Shown in pieces: positions 1-5,519 of a DNA stretch of 7,444 nt. Below the pieces are notes generated by a model that worked only from the letters and a program-made list of their open reading frames with translations, searched no databases and was not told where the DNA came from. How positions within the stretch are numbered: the stretch's first letter is position 1; the number at the start of each line of letters is the position of its first letter. Source of the stretch: Limnochordia bacterium (GTDB lineage Bacteria; Bacillota; Limnochordia; Darwinibacteriales; SLO01); contig SLOG01000100.1 in the NCBI GenBank assembly GCA_007132635.1, forward strand, positions 1 through 7,444, given 5' to 3'. Both the position numbers and the translations under genes were made by a program.

Positions 1-667
1 AGGGTATGACCCCAAGAACGGGCACCTTAGTGTGTTCCTCTACGACAGCCAGCCCAGGTTCCAAGATTGAACGCTCACCGCGGAATCGATTGAATACGCT
101 GCCGACGACTAGACGCCGCTCCTCAGCTGGCAGCAGATCCATGGTCCCGACAACAGCAGCCAAGGCACCGCCGCGGTCAATATCCGTGACCAGCAGAACC
201 GGCGTATCAAAAAGCTGCGCTACTGCCATGTTCGCGACATCACCGCTTCGGAGGTTAATTTCGGCGGGACTCCCAGCCCCTTCAATCACGATGACATCGT
301 AGTCTTGGCGCAGCGCTGTCAAAGACTCTTCGATGACCGGCAGGGCATACTGACGAAAATCCTTAGGTATGCACTCGCAAACCCGGCCTCTCACGATGTA
401 CTGGATTTTCCCATCACCACTAGGTTTGAGAAGAAACGGATTCATATCGCCGACTGCCTTCACACCAGCGGCTTCGGCCTGAACACCCTGTGAACGGGCA
501 ATCTCCAGGCCGTCCTCCGTTACATAACTGTTGAGTGCCATATTCCATGATTTGAACGGCGCAGTACGTAGTCCCCGGCGGGCGAAGATACGGCATAAAG
601 CAGCGGCCAAAACGCTTTTCCCTGCGTGCGACGATGTACCCTGCACCATGAGCATCTTGGCTGTCAT
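1..667 (-). CDS. cobQ: Cobyric acid synthase, N-terminal part (C-terminus beyond left edge)
   Basis: CobQ (CbiP) performs glutamine- and ATP-dependent amidation of adenosylcobyrinic acid a,c-diamide to cobyric acid in the cytoplasm. The frame is open from ATG 667-665 to the left edge and gives 222 residues, under half of the roughly 500 usual. It covers the dethiobiotin-synthetase-like ATPase domain. Visible hallmarks are the P-loop variant GTSSHAGKS (10-18), NMALNSYVT (42-50), MNPFLLKP (75-82), IEGAGSPAEINL (128-139), VTDIDRGG (160-167), FNRFRGE (192-198) and PVLGVIP (216-222). The glutamine amidotransferase domain, with its catalytic Cys, would lie outside the window. The ATG overlaps the cobU stop as ATGA and I see no good Shine-Dalgarno site in front of it, so translation is probably coupled to cobU. 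ATG codons at residues 5 and 7 are less likely starts. It is the last visible gene of the riboswitch-led operon. Confidence 0.95.
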   Translation of the reverse strand, partial: MTAKMLMVQGTSSHAGKSVLAAALCRIFARRGLRTAPFKSWNMALNSYVTEDGLEIARSQGVQAEAAGVKAVGDMNPFLLKPSGDGKIQYIVRGRVCECIPKDFRQYALPVIEESLTALRQDYDVIVIEGAGSPAEINLRSGDVANMAVAQLFDTPVLLVTDIDRGGALAAVVGTMDLLPAEERRLVVGSVFNRFRGERSILEPGLAVVEEHTKVPVLGVIP

Positions 668-1272
668 CGGCCTAGGACCCGGGCGGCAGCTTCAGGAGAA
701 ACTGCGTGCTGTTTAAGCTCCACTGCGATGCCAGCCTGCACCCAATAGACTTGGTCGCTCACCCTAGCCACGGCCTGGTTTGCCCACCCAGCGATATCGC
801 GGTACAGCCGCCCTAGATTGTACGGCGGCACGAGTCCCTGGCCCACCTCGTTGCTGACAAACACCACAACGGCCGGAACCCTCTGGGCCGCATCCACCAC
901 TTGACCTACCGCTTCCCGCACTCGAACTTCAGTCTCGGAGGCAAATTCTGGATTGTCCTCTGTACCTAACATGTCCATTCCTGCTGTCAGCACATTGCTG
1001 ACGAACAGGGTTAGACAATCCACCAAGAGCACATCCACCCGTTCACCATGACTGATGATCGCTTCAGCCAAACTAAGTGGTTCCTCGACCGTAACCCAAT
1101 GCTTCGGACGCTCTGCTTGGTGCTTGGCAATTCTCTGCACCATTTCGCCGTCTCGCGGTTGGGCCGTGGCGATATAAGCGGTGCGGCAATCCAGCTGCTG
1201 TACTAGCTCTTGAGCAAAGGTGCTCTTTCCGCTCCGAGCTCCGCCCACCACAAACACAACTCCTGTACCCAA
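664..1272 (-). CDS. cobU: Bifunctional adenosylcobinamide kinase / adenosylcobinamide-phosphate guanylyltransferase
   Basis: CobU phosphorylates adenosylcobinamide and then transfers GMP to give AdoCbi-GDP, the substrate for joining the lower ligand. It works in the cytoplasm. I start it at TTG 1272-1270, giving 202 residues. A GGAGGG site lies 7 nt upstream, and the gene then begins 2 nt after the btuD stop. An ATG at 1317 is in frame but would sit inside btuD and lacks this spacing. Motifs: P-loop GGARSGKS (10-17), ATAQPRDGEM (35-44), HQAERPKHW (51-59), Walker-B-like VLLVDCLTLFVSN (81-93) and VSNEVGQGLVPP (139-150). H51 corresponds to the histidine guanylylated in the Salmonella enzyme. The family usually has Trp where EVGQG (142-146) has Gln. 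Length is slightly above the usual 180 or so, partly from a loop around 97-113. It serves both salvage and de novo synthesis, which fits the uptake genes just upstream. Confidence 0.95.
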   Translation of the reverse strand: MGTGVVFVVGGARSGKSTFAQELVQQLDCRTAYIATAQPRDGEMVQRIAKHQAERPKHWVTVEEPLSLAEAIISHGERVDVLLVDCLTLFVSNVLTAGMDMLGTEDNPEFASETEVRVREAVGQVVDAAQRVPAVVVFVSNEVGQGLVPPYNLGRLYRDIAGWANQAVARVSDQVYWVQAGIAVELKQHAVSPEAAARVLGR

Positions 1273-1274
1273 AG

Positions 1275-2576
1275 TTAGTCCCTCCGATCGGTAACCAGTT
1301 GAGACAGAACATCCCACAAATCTTCGATCTCTCGTATCGATACGGCACCGTGTTCCAGCAGCCGATTGTGAAGCCGCTCTGCCTTGCCTTCGGTAAAATC
1401 TCTCGCCTCCACCGGCGTAAAGTCACAGAGAACAACAGGCTTCCCACTATCCTGAGCGGCCTGCGCAGCCTCCAAGTTCAGAAGATTTCCTGCCCCAAAG
1501 GGAATATTCGCCACAACTATCACGTCTGCTTGCGCCGCCATGCCCAAATGCTCGTGGTGAGTCGACTTCTGAATGCTCGCGAAGGCAGCCTCGGTAACCA
1601 TGGGTATCCCGAGATCATTTGCAACCAGCCAATCCCCGTCCAACGCATTGATGACACCGCAGCTGACCGCCAACCCGTGACCAACGAGGAGTTCAAGCAG
1701 TGAAGCTGCCATGCCTCCGCCGCCGATTACGTGCACGCGGGTTCCGGCCAAAAAGCCACTGCCCGAGTAACTGGGGCCGCTGCGGCTGATAGCACCCACT
1801 TGAGGCCGCTTCGTGACCGGATCAACCCGAACAGAAACATGGGCGCCGTATACATCGCGAATGGCCTTACGAGTTAAGACGCGAATGGGAGAACCGCTGG
1901 CATAGACCTGCCCATCCTTCATCATGACCAAAAAGTCGCAGTACTGGGCGGCTAAGTTTAGATCATGCATGACCGAGATGACCGTTAGACCTTGCGTTCG
2001 GTTCAGTTCACGGATCAAATCAAGTATCTCAACTTGATGGTTTATGTCCAAATTGGATGTCGCTTCATCAAGAAGAAGCACCTGCGGTTCTTGCGCCAGT
2101 GCTTGTGCAATCGTAATCCGCTGCAGCTCGCCGCCGCTTAACTGCGTAATCGGCCGGTCAGCCAAATGCAGGGTGTTTGTCACAGTAAGCGCATCTTCAA
2201 TCTTTCGCTTATCGGCTGCCGATTCCCGGTTGAAGAGTTTCTGATGAGGATAACGCCCCATAGCTACGAGTTCACGACCTGTGAATGAGAAACTTGCTTC
2301 AAACCGCTGCGGCACAACCCCTAAGCGTTTTGCCAGTTCTTTGCGGTTGAGTTCAGCTGCATCAGTCCCCAGCACTTCCACGAGGCCAGCTTCAGGGGGC
2401 AGAACTCGGGTAATGCATTTCAGAAGAGTAGTCTTCCCGCACCCATTAGGGCCTATGATGCCAACAAAAGCCCCGCTGCCAACATCCAGCGAAAAGGAAT
2501 CCAAAATCTGGCTGGTACTGCTGGCATAGCGAAACATAAGCTGGTTGATCTTAACTGCAACAGACGTCTCCACCAT
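1275..2576 (-). CDS. btuD: Cobalamin/iron-complex ABC transporter ATPase (BtuD/FecE type) fused to a C-terminal Rossmann-like domain
   Basis: This is the ATPase that energises corrinoid import with BtuC at the inner face of the membrane. The 433-residue product has two parts. Residues 1-255 are a complete ABC domain: Walker A GPNGCGKTT (42-50), Q-loop Q90, signature LSGGE (146-150), Walker B VLLLDE (166-171) with catalytic E171, D-loop SNLD (174-177) and switch H204. Residues about 278-433 are an extra domain. It opens with VHVIGGGGMA (281-290), a glycine-rich beta-alpha turn, followed by VSCGVINALDGDW (304-316) and VVANIPFGAGNLLNLEAA (354-371). FecE-type ATPases normally end near 255-275 residues. 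The extension's function is unknown to me, though my recollection is that similar fusions occur in other anaerobes. ATG 2576 has AGAGGTGAG about 6 nt upstream and an in-frame TGA just before it. The gene follows btuC after 74 nt. The corrinoid assignment rests on the riboswitch and cobU/cobQ; the domain alone would also fit haem or siderophore transport. Confidence 0.92.
   Translation of the reverse strand: MVETSVAVKINQLMFRYASSTSQILDSFSLDVGSGAFVGIIGPNGCGKTTLLKCITRVLPPEAGLVEVLGTDAAELNRKELAKRLGVVPQRFEASFSFTGRELVAMGRYPHQKLFNRESAADKRKIEDALTVTNTLHLADRPITQLSGGELQRITIAQALAQEPQVLLLDEATSNLDINHQVEILDLIRELNRTQGLTVISVMHDLNLAAQYCDFLVMMKDGQVYASGSPIRVLTRKAIRDVYGAHVSVRVDPVTKRPQVGAISRSGPSYSGSGFLAGTRVHVIGGGGMAASLLELLVGHGLAVSCGVINALDGDWLVANDLGIPMVTEAAFASIQKSTHHEHLGMAAQADVIVVANIPFGAGNLLNLEAAQAAQDSGKPVVLCDFTPVEARDFTEGKAERLHNRLLEHGAVSIREIEDLWDVLSQLVTDRRD
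1280..1285 (-). promoter_or_regulatory. Ribosome binding site of cobU (GGAGGG)
   Basis: GGAGGG on the minus strand lies inside the last codons of btuD and 7 nt before TTG 1272. It is the strongest Shine-Dalgarno match near the gene and decides in favour of the TTG start over ATG 1317. Confidence 0.75.
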
Positions 2577-2650
2577 GCCTACTCACCTCTCTTCCTAACG
2601 GAAGGCCGTGATTCTCTCCGCTTTTCTTCAGCCACGTGCTAGTCTTTTTC

Positions 2651-3691
2651 TCACATGCCGTGTTTCGTTTTGTTGAGAAGATACAAAAAGAACGGGGCGC
2701 CAGCCAGCGCAGTGATAACGCCAACCGGAAGCTCCATCGGTGAGAGAACGGTACGCGCCAAAGTGTCAGCGGCCAAAAGGAAGATGCCTCCCAGAAGACA
2801 CGATGTGGGCAAAAGAAACCTATGGTCCGGGCCAATAACCAGCCGCACCACGTGCGGAACAATCAGTCCGACGAAGCCAATAATGCCGCTGACAGACACA
2901 GCAGCAGCCGTAATCAAACTCGCTGCAGCTATGAGGATAAACTGGACCCGACCAGCCTCTAAACCAAGCTGTTGAGCTTTTTCCTCTCCCAGCGCAATCA
3001 GGTTAAGTTCTCGCAGATGCAAGGCTATGACGCCCAGGCCCACAACCATGTAGGGCAAGGCTGCGTGAACGTGCTCCCAACCTCGGCCCGAGAAGCCTCC
3101 CATAATCCAGAACACAATTTGATGCATATCGTCTCGGTTAAAGATCATGAACATCGAGTTGATAGCGGAAAGAAAAGAGCCGACGGCGATACCGGCTAAC
3201 AGCACCACGGTTAAAGGTACTTTTGAACCAACCCGCCCTAAGTTTACAACAAGAATTGTTGTGCTAAGCCCACCCAAAAAAGCTAACAGCGGGACTGCGC
3301 CCAACCCCAAGAACGACATATCCAGGCGAAGTACGAACCCGATAGTCGCGCCTAACGCTGCTCCCGCCGACACACCCATCACATAGGGCTCAGCCATAGG
3401 ATTGTGGAAAAGCCCCTGCATCACGGCCCCGGCCGAAGCCAGGGCTCCCCCAACGCATACCGCCAGGACAACGCGGGGGAGCCTGATGGAGAGTATGATA
3501 AGCTGCTCAGCCGCGCTCCCCGAGGTAAAGCCAGCACCAATTCCCGGAAGACGGTGAAGCAGGACATGCAGCACAGTTTCGAGCGATATGCTCGCCGACC
3601 CAAAGGTCAGTGCAGCCGCCGATGCTCCGGCAAGCACCAAACCCAGTATTCCCAAAAGGGACAAACGAGCAGCTTGTTCTAAAGGTCTCAA
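2651..3691 (-). CDS. btuC: Cobalamin ABC transporter permease (FecCD/BtuC family)
   Basis: BtuC is the membrane channel of the vitamin B12 importer and works as a dimer with two BtuD subunits and a periplasmic-type binding protein. From TTG 3691-3689 it has 346 residues, normal for the family (about 330-350). The first hydrophobic helix is at about 8-30, with many more behind it (ten is usual). Family motifs: RLPRVVLAVCVGGALASAG (70-88), QGLFHNPMAEPYVMGVSAGA (92-111), the ATPase-contacting ALGEEKAQQLG (233-243), SGIIGFVGLIVPHVVRL (268-284) and ELPVGVITALAGAPFFLYLL (320-339). An in-frame ATG at 3799 would add 36 polar residues, but it lies upstream of the riboswitch terminator, whereas the TTG follows that terminator and a GGAGGT site. 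It heads the operon and is the gene most directly controlled by the riboswitch. Substrate is inferred from that control; the fold alone would also fit iron-complex transport. Confidence 0.94.
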   Translation of the reverse strand: MRPLEQAARLSLLGILGLVLAGASAAALTFGSASISLETVLHVLLHRLPGIGAGFTSGSAAEQLIILSIRLPRVVLAVCVGGALASAGAVMQGLFHNPMAEPYVMGVSAGAALGATIGFVLRLDMSFLGLGAVPLLAFLGGLSTTILVVNLGRVGSKVPLTVVLLAGIAVGSFLSAINSMFMIFNRDDMHQIVFWIMGGFSGRGWEHVHAALPYMVVGLGVIALHLRELNLIALGEEKAQQLGLEAGRVQFILIAAASLITAAAVSVSGIIGFVGLIVPHVVRLVIGPDHRFLLPTSCLLGGIFLLAADTLARTVLSPMELPVGVITALAGAPFFLYLLNKTKHGM

Positions 3692-3699
3692 AGTGAGTA

Positions 3700-3705
3700 A
3701 CCTCC
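3700..3705 (-). promoter_or_regulatory. Ribosome binding site of btuC (GGAGGT)
   Basis: GGAGGT on the minus strand lies 8 nt before TTG 3691. It sits downstream of the riboswitch terminator, which fixes the translated region as starting after the switch. A 9-nt segment just upstream (3710-3718) can pair with leader RNA at 3816-3824. Confidence 0.7.
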
Positions 3706-3730
3706 GTCCACCTTCGCGGTTTCTCACACG

Positions 3731-3762
3731 AAAAAAATCCTTAGTTTTCGGAAACCAAGGAT
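3731..3762 (-). terminator. Intrinsic terminator of the cobalamin riboswitch (expression platform)
   Basis: Minus-strand RNA reads ATCCTTGGTTT, loop CCGA, then AAACTAAGGAT, followed by six more U. That is an 11-bp stem with one G-U pair, a 4-nt loop and a U-run, a textbook Rho-independent terminator. It lies between the aptamer and the btuC start. Its 5' arm can pair instead with the B12 box (GGAAACC against GGTTTCC, 7 bp) or with ACTAAGG in the aptamer (7 bp, one G-U), either of which would give an antiterminated state. Inferred logic: bound adenosylcobalamin holds the B12 box in the aptamer, the terminator folds, and the operon is off. Confidence 0.88.
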
Positions 3763-3834
3763 AGTTGAACAGTTCTGCCGTATCCACACAGCTGAACAAA
3801 GCCCATCCCCTTTTTCGCGAAGGTTATTGGTTAG

Positions 3835-3996
3835 GCGATAGGCAGGTTTCCTGACTGTTGAATCACAACCTTAGTCCAGCCTTCCCGCAATACGGTGGCA
3901 CAATGGAGCAAGGTTCATCAACTACAGTGGCGCGACCGTCGGCTTGCACACAGCGTGCTGCCTGTTCCCTTTTACCTCAAATCGAGCACCCATCAC
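3835..3996 (-). ncRNA. Cobalamin riboswitch aptamer
   Basis: The B12 box is present at 3856-3841 as AGTCAGGAAACCTGCC, one base from the consensus AGYCAGGAGACCTGCC. Other conserved segments appear in the right order on the minus strand: GAGGTAAAAGGGAA, GCAGC, GCCACTGTAG and GGGAAGGC. The ends pair as a plausible P1 helix: GTGATGGG (3996-3989) with CCTATCGC (3842-3835), 8 bp with G-U pairs. I used that helix to set the boundaries, so they are approximate. The element binds adenosylcobalamin in this class and should repress btuC-btuD-cobU-cobQ through the terminator that follows 73 nt downstream. It is divergent from, and unrelated to, the cyclophilin gene on the other strand. Confidence 0.95.
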
Positions 3997-4006
3997 ACTA
4001 CATGTT

Positions 4007-4015
4007 TTTATAATA
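4007..4015 (-). promoter_or_regulatory. Candidate -10 element of the btuC operon promoter
   Basis: The minus strand reads TATTATAAA, containing TATTAT (4015-4010) and TATAAA (4012-4007). A start about 7 nt downstream would put the transcript's 5' end just before the aptamer's P1 helix, which is where it is needed. I see no convincing -35 hexamer at 16-18 bp, so the call is weak. Confidence 0.35.
4009..4014 (+). promoter_or_regulatory. Candidate -10 element (TATAAT) for the cyclophilin gene
   Basis: A perfect TATAAT lies 123 nt upstream of the ATG at 4138. No good -35 box is visible 16-18 bp before it (GCACCC at 17 bp), and there is no TGn extension. It overlaps the opposite-strand -10 candidate, so the divergent units may share one promoter core. 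The implied 5' leader is about 115 nt. Confidence 0.35.
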
Positions 4016-4121
4016 GACTCTATTCGCCTTCCCTACAGAAATACCTTCCTCGCGCCAAAGTTTCGGCAGGACTATTTCACCCCACGGAGAAATCAAGGGA
4101 GGAGCAAGATCAGATCACTTC

Positions 4122-4127
4122 AGGAGG
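4122..4127 (+). promoter_or_regulatory. Ribosome binding site of the cyclophilin gene (AGGAGG)
   Basis: A full AGGAGG lies 10 nt before ATG 4138. The ATG opens directly into a signal-peptide-like sequence. This selects 4138 over the longer open frame that begins at 3895 inside the opposite-strand riboswitch. Confidence 0.75.
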
Positions 4128-4137
4128 GATACCGTGT

Positions 4138-4698
4138 ATGATTAAGACTCTTGCACTAGGATTAGCAGGCTTCCTCTGCCTGGCACTGCTGACTGCCGCA
4201 TCCGTGGGTGGGTCAGAGTTCACGGCACCGACACCAGACGAAATCGCAGACGTTGAGGCGCAGGGAGACGTGAAGGTCACTATCGAAACAGACAAGGGCA
4301 GCATACAACTCACCCTTGATGGAAAACGGGCTCCAATGACCACGGCCAATTTCGTAAAACTAGCCAGAGCAGGGTTTTACGAGGGGATACTGTTCCATCG
4401 TGTTGAAGCAGCCGTCGTTCAGGCTGGCTGCCCGCAAGGAATCGGGACAGGCGGCCCGGGGTATACCATTGAGCTTGAGGTGCACGACGAGCTGCGCAAT
4501 GTGACCGGAGCAGTGGGGATGGCTCGCAGTCATGATCCCCACAGCGCGGGTTCGCAGTTCTACATCCTAAAAGTCGACGCACCTGGTCTTGATGGGGCTT
4601 ATGCCATATTTGGCCATGTAGAGAAAGGAATGGACGTGGTACGCTCTCTAACCGCAGACACTGTGATCGAAGCGGTCTCGATCGAAGCTTTCGAATAA
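4138..4698 (+). CDS. Exported cyclophilin-type peptidyl-prolyl cis-trans isomerase
   Basis: Cyclophilins catalyse cis-trans isomerisation of X-Pro bonds and help proteins fold. The product has 186 residues. Residues 1-22 look like a signal peptide or membrane anchor (K3, hydrophobic 4-22, small residues TAAS at 19-22); there is no lipobox cysteine after it, so the enzyme probably acts outside the membrane. A short linker follows, then the cyclophilin domain (about 45-186): VTIETDKGSIQLTL (47-60), AP.TTANFVKLARAGFY (65-81), FHRV (86-89) with catalytic R88, GTGGPGY (103-109), GAVGMARSHDP.SAGSQFYI (124-143) and FGHVEKGMDVV (158-168). Oddities: the usual QGGDP is QAGCP (95-99), and FHRV is followed by EAAVV rather than the usual run ending in F-x-I/M. 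Activity may therefore be altered. The gene stands alone, divergent from the B12 operon, and ends at a palindromic hairpin. Confidence 0.92.
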   Translation: MIKTLALGLAGFLCLALLTAASVGGSEFTAPTPDEIADVEAQGDVKVTIETDKGSIQLTLDGKRAPMTTANFVKLARAGFYEGILFHRVEAAVVQAGCPQGIGTGGPGYTIELEVHDELRNVTGAVGMARSHDPHSAGSQFYILKVDAPGLDGAYAIFGHVEKGMDVVRSLTADTVIEAVSIEAFE

Positions 4699-4701
4699 GG
4701 T

Positions 4702-4735
4702 CAAGGGACGGACTTCCTAGGAAGTCCGTCCCTTG
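4702..4735. terminator. 34-nt perfect palindrome, probable (bidirectional) terminator
   Basis: A perfect inverted repeat with 17-nt arms centred on CCTAGG fills most of the 44-nt gap between the convergent cyclophilin and isomerase genes. It begins 3 nt after the cyclophilin stop and 7 nt past the isomerase stop on the other strand. On the plus strand it is followed by TTCTTTGTT, a fair U-rich tail; on the minus strand the tail (ACCTTATTC) is poor. It should end the cyclophilin transcript and may also end or protect the other one. It may belong to a family of repeated palindromes in this genome, which a single window cannot show. Confidence 0.75.
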
Positions 4736-4742
4736 TTCTTTG

Positions 4743-5504
4743 TTAGGCAAACTTTTTCCGCAGAAACGCCAAGGCCGCCGGCGCCTCGGCCTCAAAATCT
4801 GTCCACCCGCACTCAATGGATACTCGAGGCGAACGCGTCTGCTTGACATAGGCGGAAAACTCATCGTAAGGATAGCTTCCCGTGCCTGGCGCCTTACGTC
4901 CTGTATCCGCAACGTGTATGTGGAAGACATTTTCCCGGCAGTCGCGAATGTTCGTCAGCGGTTCATTGTCCTCGTCGATATGGTAGAAATCGGCCAAGGC
5001 CTGGATGGGAGGCCGGTTGACTGCTTTCACAAAGTCCACCGCCTCGGCTACACTGTTGATGATATTTGATTCTTTTTTATTCAGCGGCTCGATGACAATC
5101 GTGACGTTATTGGCTTCGGCTTCGTCGGCTGCCAGATGCAAGAACTTCCGCAACTGTTCCTCGGCCTTGTCCCGCGCAAACCCTTCCGGAATGCTGCGAG
5201 CTTTTCCGCTACCAAACACCACAACATCGGCCCCGATTTTGCTGACCCGCCGCAGGGCGCTTTTCAGATAAGCTTTCACCCGCTGCCAATCAACCGAAGG
5301 GCCGACAACCGCCAAATCTCCGGGCAGAAATACGTTAAAGGCTTCGACAGGCACCGGACTTGTCAGGAACTGCTGCAGTATCTCCTCAAAGGCCGCTTCG
5401 CCGCCCTCTGGATCCAAGGAAACCACCGTGCATTCAAGATAGTCAAAACCTGCATCACTTACCGCCTGGGCCTTCTCAATCGGTGCACAACAGCCAATTT
5501 TCAT
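4743..5504 (-). CDS. Sugar phosphate isomerase/epimerase family protein (TIM barrel, AP endonuclease 2 fold)
   Basis: The 253-residue product belongs to the xylose-isomerase-like TIM-barrel superfamily that includes hydroxypyruvate isomerase, IolE and D-tagatose 3-epimerase. It starts with the barrel strand MKIGCCAP. The expected divalent-metal ligands are visible: E139 in VIEPLN, D172 in ADFYH with H175, the H195/H197 pair in FHIHVAD, and E231 in SIECGW. R203 in ADTGRKAPG is another conserved-looking active-site residue. The length is typical of single-domain members (about 250-290). No signal peptide is seen, so it is cytoplasmic. AAGGAGAG lies about 7 nt before ATG 5504. It follows the SDR gene after 15 nt and ends the uronate-type operon. 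By context it probably interconverts a keto-sugar, keto acid or hydroxypyruvate-like compound, but the actual substrate cannot be read from the sequence. Confidence 0.88.
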   Translation of the reverse strand: MKIGCCAPIEKAQAVSDAGFDYLECTVVSLDPEGGEAAFEEILQQFLTSPVPVEAFNVFLPGDLAVVGPSVDWQRVKAYLKSALRRVSKIGADVVVFGSGKARSIPEGFARDKAEEQLRKFLHLAADEAEANNVTIVIEPLNKKESNIINSVAEAVDFVKAVNRPPIQALADFYHIDEDNEPLTNIRDCRENVFHIHVADTGRKAPGTGSYPYDEFSAYVKQTRSPRVSIECGWTDFEAEAPAALAFLRKKFA

Positions 5505-5519
5505 CTCGCATCTCTCCTT

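Noticed and set aside
1273..1317. N-terminal extension of cobU from ATG 1317
   Set aside because: It overlaps btuD by 43 bp and lies before the GGAGGG site, while the TTG at 1272 has ideal spacing and starts just before the P-loop strand.
3692..3799. N-terminal extension of btuC from ATG 3799
   Set aside because: It would be translated from RNA upstream of and through the riboswitch terminator. It is polar and unlike the family, and a good RBS marks TTG 3691.
3895..4137. Plus-strand 81-codon extension of the cyclophilin
   Set aside because: It runs through the opposite-strand riboswitch and would bury the signal peptide. AGGAGG directly precedes the ATG at 4138.
4310..4930. Minus-strand open frame of 206 codons opposite the cyclophilin
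   Set aside because: It crosses the palindromic terminator and two real genes in other frames, and its Arg/Pro/Ser-rich sequence resembles nothing known.
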